NCBI GenBank assembly: GCA_009778355.1 | Contig: WRJY01000287.1 | Location: 1-11,141, forward strand | DNA from: Desulfovibrionaceae bacterium | GTDB lineage: Bacteria > Pseudomonadota > Gammaproteobacteria > Burkholderiales > Burkholderiaceae_C | Length of the DNA stretch: 11,141 nucleotides | Direction: 5' to 3' | Part shown: piece after piece, positions 1 through 6,094 of the stretch | How positions within the stretch are numbered: position 1 is the first letter of the stretch | Layout: each line of letters begins with the position of its first letter | The notes under the pieces: generated by a model | Databases searched by the model: none | What the model was told of the DNA's origin: nothing | The model's input: only the letters and a program-made list of their open reading frames with translations | Made by a program: the position numbers and the translations under genes

Positions 1-2
1 GG

Positions 3-149
3 ATGGTGCAAAGTGATTTCGACGGCACCATCAGCTTGCTCGACGTCACCGACACCCTGCTCCAACGCTTTGGCCGCCCCGGCTGGCAGACGCTGGAAGA
101 CGCCTGGGAGCGCGGCGCCATCGGCTCGCGCGAGGGCAGTTGGCGGTGA
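3..149 (+). pseudogene. 5' fragment of a MtnX-like HAD-superfamily phosphatase
   Basis: The 48-codon reading frame begins with VQSDFDGTI, the HAD motif I whose two aspartates (D5, D7) are the nucleophile and acid/base, followed by DVTDTLLQRF, PGW, LEDAWERG and IGSRE. This pattern is that of the HAD-IB MtnX-like phosphatases (2,3-diketo-5-methylthiopentyl-1-phosphate-type enzymes), which are normally above 200 residues. Homology stops after E44 (about position 134) and the frame then ends at TGA 147-149, so everything after the first motif is missing and the fragment cannot be active. The real start may lie a few codons left of the window. The sequence that follows position 135 reads as the inside of a gene on the opposite strand, so the truncation looks like a junction rather than a point mutation. 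The family call is fairly secure; the exact substrate is not. Confidence 0.6.
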
Positions 150-251
150 TTTCCAGATCGCCCAGCCCGTGGCGACGCAGCACGTGGGCGATGGCGCGGT
201 CCAGGCCGCCGATGGCGTCGGCGGCAAGGGCGTGGGTCATACTGATTAACA
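135..251 (-). pseudogene. 5' fragment of an unidentified gene, cut near position 135
   Basis: On the minus strand an ATG at 251 (or 240) is preceded by a purine-rich AGGAAGGAAA run (about 263-272) that could serve as ribosome binding site. The frame starts MLISMTHALAADAIGG and continues LDRAIAHVLRRHGLGDLEI, which looks like a genuine soluble helical N-terminus. I do not recognise the family. From about position 135 leftwards the same frame only mirrors the HAD phosphatase gene on the other strand and becomes arginine-rich shadow sequence. The gene therefore appears to be cut after about 38 codons. It is divergent from folK with a gap of about 37 bases. Its existence rests on start signals and residue composition only, so confidence is low. 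Confidence 0.3.
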
Positions 252-288
252 TGCGGCCTGTTTCCTTCCTCAAACTTCCACAGCGCCC

Positions 289-765
289 ATGCCGTCCGCG
301 CCAGAACCAGTCACCGCCTACGTCGCCCTCGGCGCCAATCTGGGCGACGCGCGGACGGCGGTGCGCCGGGCGCTGGGTGATCTGGCCCAATTGCCGCACA
401 CGCAAGTCACCGCCCGTTCCAGCCTGTGGCGCAGCGCGCCGGTGGCCGCCAGCGGCCCCGACTTCATCAACGCCGTCGCTGAACTGCGCACCAGCCTGAC
501 CGCGCCTGATTTGCTGAACGCCTTGCAGCAACTGGAAAACGCCGCCGGCCGCCAGCGGCCCTATCCCAACGCGCCGCGCACGCTCGACCTGGATTTGCTG
601 CGCCACGGCGACGCGCGCATCGACACCCCGCGCCTGCAAGTGCCGCATCCGCGCATGATGGCGCGCGCCTTCGTGCTGCGCCCGCTGGCCGAGATCGCGC
701 CGCATCTGGTCAGCGCCGCCGCGCTGGAGGCGGTGGCGCGGCAGGCCATCGAACGCTTGCCGTGA
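289..765 (+). CDS. folK: 2-amino-4-hydroxy-6-hydroxymethyldihydropteridine pyrophosphokinase (HPPK)
   Basis: HPPK transfers pyrophosphate from ATP to 6-hydroxymethyl-7,8-dihydropterin, the step before dihydropteroate synthase in cytosolic folate synthesis. The 158-residue product has the usual family length. Visible motifs in order are YVALGANLGD (11-20), APVAASGPDFINAVAEL (50-66, the pterin-binding stretch), RQRPYPNAPRTLDLDLL (88-104) with the two Mg-binding aspartates D100 and D102, and PHPRMMARAFVLRPLAEIAP (119-138). The ATG at 289 puts the YVALGxNLGD strand at the normal distance from the N-terminus; no strong Shine-Dalgarno sequence precedes it. In many Burkholderiales pcnB lies upstream of folK; here that place is occupied by two truncated genes. 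The stop TGA overlaps a possible GTG start of the next gene (GTGA, 762-765), so the two are probably co-transcribed. Confidence 0.95.
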   Translation: MPSAPEPVTAYVALGANLGDARTAVRRALGDLAQLPHTQVTARSSLWRSAPVAASGPDFINAVAELRTSLTAPDLLNALQQLENAAGRQRPYPNAPRTLDLDLLRHGDARIDTPRLQVPHPRMMARAFVLRPLAEIAPHLVSAAALEAVARQAIERLP

Positions 766-788
766 TCGACCGTCATCGAAAAACGCCC

Positions 789-1151
789 ATGTCCATCCTG
801 ACCTCGATGCCCATAACGGCGCAAACCGTGCTGCTGCTCATCGCCAGCAATGTGTTCATGACCTTTGCCTGGTACGGGCACCTGAAGAACCTGGCGACAT
901 CGCCGTGGTACGTGGCGGCGTTGCTCAGTTGGGGCATCGCGCTGTTCGAGTACCTGCTGCAAGTGCCGGCCAACCGCATCGGGCACCAGCAGTTCAGCGT
1001 CGGCCAGCTCAAGATCATGCAGGAGGTCATTACGCTGGCGGTGTTCGTTCCGTTTGCCATGATTTATCTCAAGGAACCGCTCAAACTCGACTACCTGTGG
1101 GCCGCGCTGTGCATTACGGGGGCGGTTTACTTCATTTTTCGCAATGGCTAA
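789..1151 (+). CDS. DMT-family small membrane protein (DUF486 / COG3169)
   Basis: The product from ATG 789 has 120 residues, close to the family norm, and four hydrophobic segments: TVLLLIASNVFMTFAWYGHL, the WYVAALLSWGIALFEYLLQV helix, the VITLAVFVPFAMIYL helix, and a last one ending in AVYFIFRNG. The signature NVFMTFAWYGHLKNL, SWGIALFEYLLQVPANRIG and IMQEVITLxVF is typical of DUF486, a family of inner-membrane proteins related to drug/metabolite transporters with no firmly known substrate. An in-frame GTG at 762 overlaps the folK stop and would add nine polar residues (MIDRHRKTP) by coupled initiation; I prefer 789 because the family begins close to the first helix. The stop codon TAA shares its last base with a long hairpin. 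The gene probably belongs to the folK transcription unit. Confidence 0.85.
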   Translation: MSILTSMPITAQTVLLLIASNVFMTFAWYGHLKNLATSPWYVAALLSWGIALFEYLLQVPANRIGHQQFSVGQLKIMQEVITLAVFVPFAMIYLKEPLKLDYLWAALCITGAVYFIFRNG

Positions 1152-1200
1152 GAGCCTGTTTACGATCTCAGCGGGCCTGCTGAGATCGTAAGCAGGCTCT
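1151..1200. terminator. long hairpin at the end of the folK-DUF486 unit
   Basis: The arms 1151-1172 and 1179-1200 are 22 bases each and pair throughout, with one G-U wobble, around the 6-base loop GGGCCT. No T-tract follows in either direction, so this is not a classical intrinsic terminator. It could still end transcription, protect a 3' end, or be a dispersed palindromic repeat or small mobile remnant. It begins on the last base of the DUF486 stop codon and sits about 90 bases before the phosphate transport pair. Confidence 0.6.
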
Positions 1201-1288
1201 AAGGCCTTAAACTTGGGCCCAACGGCCTGGCGTCCAATCGCCCAGGTCCCGTCCATACGAATCAACCCTCAGAGCGGAGCTCTTTCTC

Positions 1289-1936
1289 ATGCTGTTCAGC
1301 AAACTGTTGCCCAAGGAGGGCAATTTTTTTGACCTGTTCAACCAGCACGCCGACCGCATCGTCGAGGCGGCCCATGCGTTTCAGCAACTCGTGGCCAATT
1401 ACGCCGACCCGCACCTGCGCGACAAGTACATCCAGGAAGTGGACAACGCCGAGCGCGCCGCCGACCGCGTGACGCACGAGGTCAACCGCCTGATCCACAC
1501 CACCTTCATCACCCCGATCGACCGCGAGCACATCCACGGCCTCATCAACCAGATGGACGACGTGGCCGACCTGTTGCAGGATTCGGCCGAAAGCATGGCG
1601 CTGTACGACGTGCGCCACATGACGGACGAGATCGTGCGCCTGACGGATCTGTCGGTCAAATGCTGCCAGCGCGTGCAGGCCGCCGTGCGCCTGCTGGGCA
1701 AGGTGACCGAACCGGCCACCGCCGAGGCCACGCTCAAGACCTGCGAGGAGATCGACCGCCTCGAATCCGATGCCGACCGCGTCATGCGCAGCGCCATGAG
1801 CAAGCTGTTCCGCGAAGAGCCGGACGTGCGCGAGGTCATCAAGCTCAAGGCCATCTACGAGCTGCTGGAAACCATTACCGACAAGTGCGAGGACGTGGCC
1901 AACCAGATCGAAGGCATCGTTCTGGAGAACTCGTGA
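1289..1936 (+). CDS. DUF47 family PhoU-like protein, Pit accessory protein
   Basis: The 215-residue protein is almost wholly helical and charged, as expected for the DUF47/PhoU-like fold of helical bundles. It begins MLFSKLLPKEGNFFDLFNQHAD, the usual DUF47 N-terminus, and carries repeated acidic helices including VDNAERAADRVTHEVNRL, MDDVADLLQDSAESM and ITDKCEDVANQIEGIVLENS. Its E/D-rich PhoU-type motifs (ExxAD and DKCEDVAN) are thought to bind metal clusters. DUF47 genes are commonly paired with Pit phosphate transporters and are believed to modulate their activity on the cytosolic side. A GGAG at about 1275-1278 lies nine to ten bases upstream of ATG 1289. The pit gene follows after 15 bases, so the two should form one operon. 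The exact biochemical role is not established. Confidence 0.92.
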   Translation: MLFSKLLPKEGNFFDLFNQHADRIVEAAHAFQQLVANYADPHLRDKYIQEVDNAERAADRVTHEVNRLIHTTFITPIDREHIHGLINQMDDVADLLQDSAESMALYDVRHMTDEIVRLTDLSVKCCQRVQAAVRLLGKVTEPATAEATLKTCEEIDRLESDADRVMRSAMSKLFREEPDVREVIKLKAIYELLETITDKCEDVANQIEGIVLENS

Positions 1937-1951
1937 TTGCGCCTTACTGAC

Positions 1952-2962
1952 ATGGGAACCATTCAAACAACCCTGTGGGTCGTCGTGATGCTGGTCGCGC
2001 TGGCGCTGGCGTTCGACTTCATGAACGGCTTTCACGATGCCGCCAACTCGATTGCCACCGTCGTTTCCACCGGCGTGCTGCGGCCCACGCAGGCGGTGGT
2101 GTTCGCCGCCTTCTTCAACGTCCTGGCCATCTTCATCTTTCACCTCAGCGTGGCGACCACGGTCGGCAAGGGCATCGTGCAGCCCGGCGTGGTGGACACG
2201 CACGTGGTGTTCGGCGCGCTGGTGGGCGCCATCACCTGGAACCTGATTACCTGGTACTACGGCATTCCGTCGAGTTCGTCGCACGCGCTGATCGGCGGCA
2301 TCGTCGGCGCGGTCATGGCCAAGACCGGCGCCAGCGTTCTGATCGCCTCCGGCATTCTCAAAACCGTGGCGTTCATCTTCATTTCGCCGCTGCTGGGTTT
2401 TCTGTTCGGCTCGCTGATGATGGTGGCGGTGGCGTGGGTCTTTCGCCGAATGCGGCCCAGGCAGGTCGACAAGCTGTTCCGGCGGCTGCAACTGCTGTCG
2501 GCCGGCGCCTACAGCCTGGGCCACGGCGGCAACGACGCGCAAAAGACCATCGGCATCATCTGGATGCTGCTCATTGCCACCGGCTACACCAGCGCCGGCG
2601 ATACCGCGCCGCCGGTGTGGACCATCGTCTCCTGCTACATGGCCATCGGTTTGGGCACCATGTTCGGCGGCTGGCGCATCGTCAAGACCATGGGGCAGAA
2701 AATCACCAAGCTCAAGCCGGTGGGCGGCTTTTGCGCCGAAAGCGGCGGGGCGCTGACGCTGTTCATCGCCACCTGGATGGGCGTGCCGGTATCCACCACG
2801 CACACCATCACCGGCGCCATCGTCGGCGTCGGCGCCACCCAGCGCGCCAGCGCGGTGCGCTGGGGCCTGGCCGGCAACATCGTCTGGGCCTGGGTGCTGA
2901 CCATTCCGGCCTCGGCGTTCGTTGCCGCGCTGGCGTACTGGGTCAGTCTGTATATCTATTGA
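1952..2962 (+). CDS. pit: Pit-family inorganic phosphate transporter
   Basis: This inner-membrane protein (336 residues from ATG 1952) takes up phosphate, normally as a metal-phosphate complex with protons, at low affinity. Both halves of the duplicated PHO4 signature are visible: GFHDAANSIATVVSTGVL (26-43) with GIPSSSSHALIGGIVGA (104-120), and HGGNDAQKTIGII (191-203) with GVPVSTTHTITGAIVGVGA (277-295). About ten hydrophobic segments are present; the basic loop FRRMRPRQVDKLFRRLQ (164-180) separates the halves and should face the cytosol. A TTG at 1937 directly after the DUF47 stop would add MRLTD, but the ATG at 1952 fits the family better; neither has a strong ribosome binding site, which suggests coupling to DUF47 translation. 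Length and motifs are complete. The rpsP promoter begins at its stop codon. Confidence 0.95.
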   Translation: MGTIQTTLWVVVMLVALALAFDFMNGFHDAANSIATVVSTGVLRPTQAVVFAAFFNVLAIFIFHLSVATTVGKGIVQPGVVDTHVVFGALVGAITWNLITWYYGIPSSSSHALIGGIVGAVMAKTGASVLIASGILKTVAFIFISPLLGFLFGSLMMVAVAWVFRRMRPRQVDKLFRRLQLLSAGAYSLGHGGNDAQKTIGIIWMLLIATGYTSAGDTAPPVWTIVSCYMAIGLGTMFGGWRIVKTMGQKITKLKPVGGFCAESGGALTLFIATWMGVPVSTTHTITGAIVGVGATQRASAVRWGLAGNIVWAWVLTIPASAFVAALAYWVSLYIY

Positions 2963-2991
2963 AGACAGGCCCGGTAGCGAAGAACTATAAT
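2962..2991 (+). promoter_or_regulatory. predicted sigma-70 promoter of rpsP
   Basis: A perfect -10 hexamer TATAAT lies at 2986-2991. An 18-base spacer separates it from AAGACA (2962-2967), which matches four of six bases of the -35 consensus. The -35 element overlaps the last base of the pit stop codon. Transcription would start near 2998, leaving a leader of about 115 bases before rpsP. The assignment is from motif matching only. Confidence 0.55.
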
Positions 2992-3114
2992 TACCAGTTT
3001 TTCGATGTGTCGCTGGCCGGGTGGCCATGTCGCGTGTCTCAACATCGGAAGAACCCGGCGCCGCGCCAGGCATGGCCTTGGCGGCGCCAGAACACCCAGG
3101 ATCACCATCACATC

Positions 3115-3366
3115 ATGGTCGTTATTCGTCTCTCGCGCGGCGGCGCCAAGGCCCGCCCGTTTTACAACATCGTCGCTGCCGACAAGCGCGTGCGCCGCGA
3201 TGGCCGCTTCATCGAGCGCATCGGCTTTTACAACCCCGGCGCCGCCGAAAGTGAAGAGGGCCTGCGCATCGCCCAGGACCGCCTGACCTACTGGAAGGGC
3301 GTCGGCGCGCAGTTGTCGCCCACGGTCGAGCGCCTGGTGCGCCAGGCCGCCAAGGCCGCCGCTTGA
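3115..3366 (+). CDS. rpsP: 30S ribosomal protein S16
   Basis: The 83-residue product is S16 of the small ribosomal subunit, needed for 30S assembly. It begins MVVIRLSRGGAKARPFYNIV, and continues with ADKRVRRDGRFIERIGFYNP and a segment ending LSPTVERLVRQAA; all are conserved positions of the family, and the length is standard. The ATG at 3115 is preceded by CCAGGAT (about 3095-3101), a usable ribosome binding site at slightly long spacing. In most bacteria rpsP is followed closely by rimM, trmD and rplS. Here rimM follows after an unusually long 185-base spacer filled by a repeat-like sequence, and trmD and rplS are missing downstream. Confidence 0.97.
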   Translation: MVVIRLSRGGAKARPFYNIVAADKRVRRDGRFIERIGFYNPGAAESEEGLRIAQDRLTYWKGVGAQLSPTVERLVRQAAKAAA

Positions 3367-3372
3367 AGTGAA

Positions 3373-3490
3373 ATACCCCCAGGCTCCACGCGCTTCGCGC
3401 TGTTGCGCCTCCCCCCTCAAGGGGGCGCAGCCACTGGCCGGGGAAACTTCGGTCGCGGCTGCCTTGGCCCGGCTTGCTCCGCGGCCTTTT
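3373..3490. repeat. Comamonadaceae-type GC-rich intergenic repeat between rpsP and rimM
   Basis: The spacer carries a TACCCCCAGGCTCC box, a small palindrome GCGCTTCGCGC around 3390-3400, the hairpin CCCCC-TCAA-GGGGG (3412-3425) flanked by short GCG/CGC pairings, and a tail of CGGCTTGCTCCGCGGCC. From memory, very similar C-box/TCAA/G-box sequences occur many times between genes of Comamonadaceae genomes; this cannot be verified here because only one copy is present. It has no reading frame of its own. It could act as transcript processing or attenuation signal between the two genes. The boundaries are approximate. Confidence 0.5.
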
Positions 3491-3551
3491 GATCCTTTTG
3501 TGTTTCATGCGTCGCGGGCAGTGTGCGGCGCCATGAATAGCTGATGCCATC

Positions 3552-4118
3552 ATGATTTCAGGGCTGGAGCCGGTTGAGCTGCCGGCGGACGCGGTCGAAG
3601 TGGGCCGCGTGCAGGGCGCCTGGGGCATCAAGGGCTGGATCAAGGTTCAGCCCTACAGCGCCTCTCCGGAGGCGCTTTTTTCTTGCAAACGCTGGTTTCT
3701 GCTGCCGCCCGAGCGCGGCCCCAAAGCGGCGTTCGATGGCCCGGCGCGCCTGAAGATCAAGGAAGCGCGCCAGCACGCCGACGCTGCGGTCGCCAGCGCG
3801 CACGGCCTTGCCGACCGCGACGCCGCCGAGGCGCTGAAAGGCGCGCGCATCTTCATCCCGCGCTCGTCCTTCCCGACGCCGGAAGAGGGCGAATACTACT
3901 GGGTGGACCTGATTGGCCTGGCCGTGGTCAACCGCGAGGGCGTGGCCCTTGGCGAAGTGGCCGACCTGATGTCCACCGGCGCGCAGCAGGTTCTGGTGGT
4001 CGGCTACCAGCAGGCCGGCAAGCCGTGCGAGCGGCTGATCCCGTTCGTCGATGCCTACGTGGACGAAGTCGATTTGCAAGCCAGGCGCATCATCGTGGAC
4101 TGGCAGGCCGATTACTGA
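3552..4118 (+). CDS. rimM: ribosome maturation factor RimM (16S rRNA processing)
   Basis: RimM binds free 30S subunits, contacts S19, and helps maturation of the 16S rRNA head domain in the cytosol. The 188-residue protein shows the N-terminal RimM domain beginning VEVGRVQGAWGIKGWIKVQPYS (15-36), the middle segment LADRDAAEALKGARIFIPRSSFP, and the C-terminal PRC-barrel-like domain opening with EGEYYWVDLIGLAVVN (112-127) and ending LIPFVDAYVDEVDL then IIVDWQADY. Its end matches normal family ends, so the gene is complete. ATG 3552 has no clear Shine-Dalgarno sequence. It sits 185 bases after rpsP. Its stop codon (4116-4118) lies inside the last codons of the convergent LysR gene, exactly where trmD would usually begin. 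Confidence 0.96.
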   Translation: MISGLEPVELPADAVEVGRVQGAWGIKGWIKVQPYSASPEALFSCKRWFLLPPERGPKAAFDGPARLKIKEARQHADAAVASAHGLADRDAAEALKGARIFIPRSSFPTPEEGEYYWVDLIGLAVVNREGVALGEVADLMSTGAQQVLVVGYQQAGKPCERLIPFVDAYVDEVDLQARRIIVDWQADY

Positions 4119-5041
4119 TTTTCATTGGCGGCCGCGCGCAGGCAGTCCAACGCCAGCGTGACGGCGCGGCGGTTTTCGTCGGCGCGCCAGTACATCGAGA
4201 CTTCACCAAAACTGTCGAGCGTCATTGGCAGCACGCGCAGTAACTTCAGGTGGGCGAAGTGTGCCGCGGTGCGGTGCGAGGCGACGCCGATCAGCGTCGA
4301 ATTGGCCAGCAGGGTGAGGTTGAGCAGCGTCGAGTTCAATTCCACGCAATGGCGTGGCAGGCTGTACCCGGCGGCGGCAAGGGCTGCTTCCACGGCATTG
4401 CGGATCGGCGTGCCCTTGGGCCAGACGATCCACGGGTAAGCGAACAGGTCGTCCCAGCCGATGGCCCGTCGCCTGGCCAGCGGGTGCTTGAGCCCGGTGA
4501 CGAAGTGGATTGGATCGCGGTAGAGCATTTCGGTGTGCCAGCCGCCTTGATCCGAACCCGCCGGTTCAGCGGCAGGCATGGTGCGGCCCACCACGATGTC
4601 CAACTCGCCTTGCAGGAATTGGGGCATGAGTTGGTCCATCGCGCTTTCCACCAGCCGCGCCTGCACGTGCGGCAGCTTCTCAATGAGGCGCATGACCGCC
4701 AGCGGCACCACGCCAGTGACCGCAGCGCCCGAAGCGCCAATGACCACCCGCCCGCTGCCGCCGCCGAGCAGCGCATGCATGTCATCGCGCGCGCTGTCCA
4801 GATGCCCTGTAATGCGCCGGGCATGGCCGATCAGCATCTCGCCGTGGGGTGTGGGCCGCAGGCCGCGCGCGTGGCGCTCGAACAGCGGCAGACCGATGTC
4901 CGCTTCCAGTTCCTTGAGCCACTTGGAAAGGGCCGGCTGCGTGCTGTACAAGGCGCGCGCCGATTGACTCAGGTTGCCGGTCTGTGCGATCGACATCAGT
5001 ACTTGCAGGTGGCGCAGCCGCAGGCGGTAGGTCCAGTCCAT
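4112..5041 (-). CDS. LysR-family transcriptional regulator of the divergent aromatic catabolic genes
   Basis: The 309-residue protein is a full-length LTTR. The N-terminal winged helix-turn-helix spans about residues 8-66 (LRHLQVLMSIAQTGNLSQSA, then STQPALSKWLKELEADIGLP and LFERHARGLRPTPHG), followed by the linker helix (about 67-92) and the two-lobed effector-binding domain starting at RVVIGASGAAVTGVVPLAV. The TQPALSKWLKELE version with tryptophan resembles the GbpR/PcaQ-type subgroup more than NodD. It is divergent from the FAH hydrolase, with 158 bases between the start codons; LTTRs in this arrangement usually activate the neighbouring operon in response to a pathway metabolite and repress themselves. 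Its ribosome binding site AAGAGGT lies just upstream of ATG 5041, inside a candidate operator. Its 3' end overlaps the rimM stop region by 7 bases. The effector is unknown. Confidence 0.93.
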   Translation of the reverse strand: MDWTYRLRLRHLQVLMSIAQTGNLSQSARALYSTQPALSKWLKELEADIGLPLFERHARGLRPTPHGEMLIGHARRITGHLDSARDDMHALLGGGSGRVVIGASGAAVTGVVPLAVMRLIEKLPHVQARLVESAMDQLMPQFLQGELDIVVGRTMPAAEPAGSDQGGWHTEMLYRDPIHFVTGLKHPLARRRAIGWDDLFAYPWIVWPKGTPIRNAVEAALAAAGYSLPRHCVELNSTLLNLTLLANSTLIGVASHRTAAHFAHLKLLRVLPMTLDSFGEVSMYWRADENRRAVTLALDCLRAAANENQ

Positions 5042-5043
5042 GT

Positions 5044-5059
5044 ATACCTCTTTATGTAT
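5044..5059. promoter_or_regulatory. candidate LysR operator (ATAC-N8-GTAT)
   Basis: Perfect 4-base arms ATAC (5044-5047) and GTAT (5056-5059) are separated by 8 bases. The centre lies about 63 bases upstream of the start predicted from the downstream -35/-10 pair, which is the usual place of an LTTR recognition site. The site also covers the leader and ribosome binding site of the LysR gene, which would fit autoregulation. The spacing differs from the classic T-N11-A core, so this is a candidate only. Confidence 0.35.
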
Positions 5060-5079
5060 GGGTAAGCGTATTTTTTCAT

Positions 5080-5108
5080 TTCACAAGGCATATCTTAGGG
5101 GCTATAAA
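5080..5108 (+). promoter_or_regulatory. predicted sigma-70 promoter of the catabolic operon
   Basis: TTCACA (5080-5085) matches five of six -35 bases and TATAAA (5103-5108) five of six -10 bases, with the ideal 17-base spacer. Transcription should start near 5115, giving a leader of about 85 bases before the hydrolase. The leader contains the small inverted repeat CTTGC-CTT-GCAAG (5122-5134). Such a strong match suggests that control is by the LysR protein and possibly by repression as well as activation. Confidence 0.6.
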
Positions 5109-5199
5109 TCGCACTTATGGGCTTGCCTTGCAAGGGACGCCGCCCGCGGTCACCTGCCTTTGTTCGTCTTTGCCACCCAGGATTCAAGCACGCAGATTC

Positions 5200-6084
5200 A
5201 TGAAAATTGTTCGTTTCAACCATGGACGCCTGGGCATCAGTGATGGCCGTAAAGTCGTGGATGTCAGTCATCTGTTTGGCGCCGGGCCGGGGGAGTGGCC
5301 GCCGGTCGGCATCAACCGGCTGATCCGGGATTTCGACCAGCACCGCGCCGAATTTGCCCGCCTTCTCCAGACGGAAGCGGGTGTGCCGCTGGCATCTGTG
5401 CGTCTTGAAACACCGGTGCCCTGGCCCAACAAGCTGATGGCCTATCCAGTCAACTACCATGACCACGCCCAGGAAATGGCTTCCAAGGGCTTGGCCAGCG
5501 TGCAGGGCTACTTTCTCAAGTCGAATTCTTCATTGAGCGGTCCGCAGGATCCAGTCGAGTTGCCTGCTCTGCCTGGCCGCGAGATCCACCATGAATGCGA
5601 AATCGCACTTATCATCGGCAAGCAAGGCCGTCAGATTCCTCCCGAAAAAGCCCTGGAATACGTGTTCGGCTATGCCTGTCTGCTTGACATGACGGTGCGC
5701 GGCAAGGAAGAGCGCGTGTTCCGCAAGTCGTATGACACCTTTACCCCGGTCGGCCCCTGGATCGTGACGGCTGACGAAGTGCCGGACCCCGGGGACATCG
5801 ACATGAAACTCTGGGTCAACGGTGCATTGCGCCAGCAGGCCAATACGCGCGACCTGATCGTCGATATCCGCCAGATGGTGTCGATTGCTTCATCGGCCTC
5901 GACCCTTTTCCCGGGCGACCTGATTGCCACCGGCACGCCTGCCGGGGTTGACAAGGTTGTGGCGGGCGATGTCATCACGATCGAAGTTGCCCATGTGGGC
6001 AGGATGTCCGTGCCTGTCGTGCAAGGCAAGTTCGGGGCCAACATCGTTTTTGAGAAACCCTACGAATTCGTACGAAACCACTAA
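5200..6084 (+). CDS. FAH-family hydrolase, probable fumarylpyruvate/maleylpyruvate hydrolase
   Basis: The 294-residue protein belongs to the fumarylacetoacetate hydrolase family, which cleaves C-C bonds of diketo acids using Mg/Mn. Residues 1-80 form the small N-terminal domain. The catalytic domain has NYHDHAQEM (85-93, general-base H89), HHECEIALIIG (130-140) with metal ligands E132 and E134, GYACLLDMTVRG (157-168) with the third ligand D163, KSYDTFTPVGPW (176-187) and PGDLIATGTPAGV (238-250). All key residues are present. In this cluster it would hydrolyse the gentisate ring-fission product to pyruvate plus fumarate or malate. No isomerase gene is nearby, so it may act on maleylpyruvate directly, as known for some gentisate pathways. 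It is longer than typical short fumarylpyruvate hydrolases. ATG 5200 is chosen because MKIVRF is the family's usual start; upstream frame is leader. The next gene's ribosome binding site overlaps its stop. Confidence 0.88.
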   Translation: MKIVRFNHGRLGISDGRKVVDVSHLFGAGPGEWPPVGINRLIRDFDQHRAEFARLLQTEAGVPLASVRLETPVPWPNKLMAYPVNYHDHAQEMASKGLASVQGYFLKSNSSLSGPQDPVELPALPGREIHHECEIALIIGKQGRQIPPEKALEYVFGYACLLDMTVRGKEERVFRKSYDTFTPVGPWIVTADEVPDPGDIDMKLWVNGALRQQANTRDLIVDIRQMVSIASSASTLFPGDLIATGTPAGVDKVVAGDVITIEVAHVGRMSVPVVQGKFGANIVFEKPYEFVRNH

Positions 6085-6094
6085 GGAGACGCTA

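Noticed and set aside
1262..3073. Very long minus-strand open frame (603 codons) opposite DUF47 and pit
   Set aside because: It mirrors two clear genes with family motifs; its H/Q/R/G-rich, low-hydrophobic composition is typical of antisense frames in GC-rich codon usage.
1975..3366. Long plus-strand frame running through pit into rpsP
   Set aside because: Only the last 83 codons (rpsP) are real; the upstream part is an arginine/histidine-rich shadow of pit in another frame.
4250..5065. 271-codon plus-strand frame opposite the LysR gene
   Set aside because: It has no recognisable domain and a shadow composition; the minus-strand LysR product is complete and well conserved.
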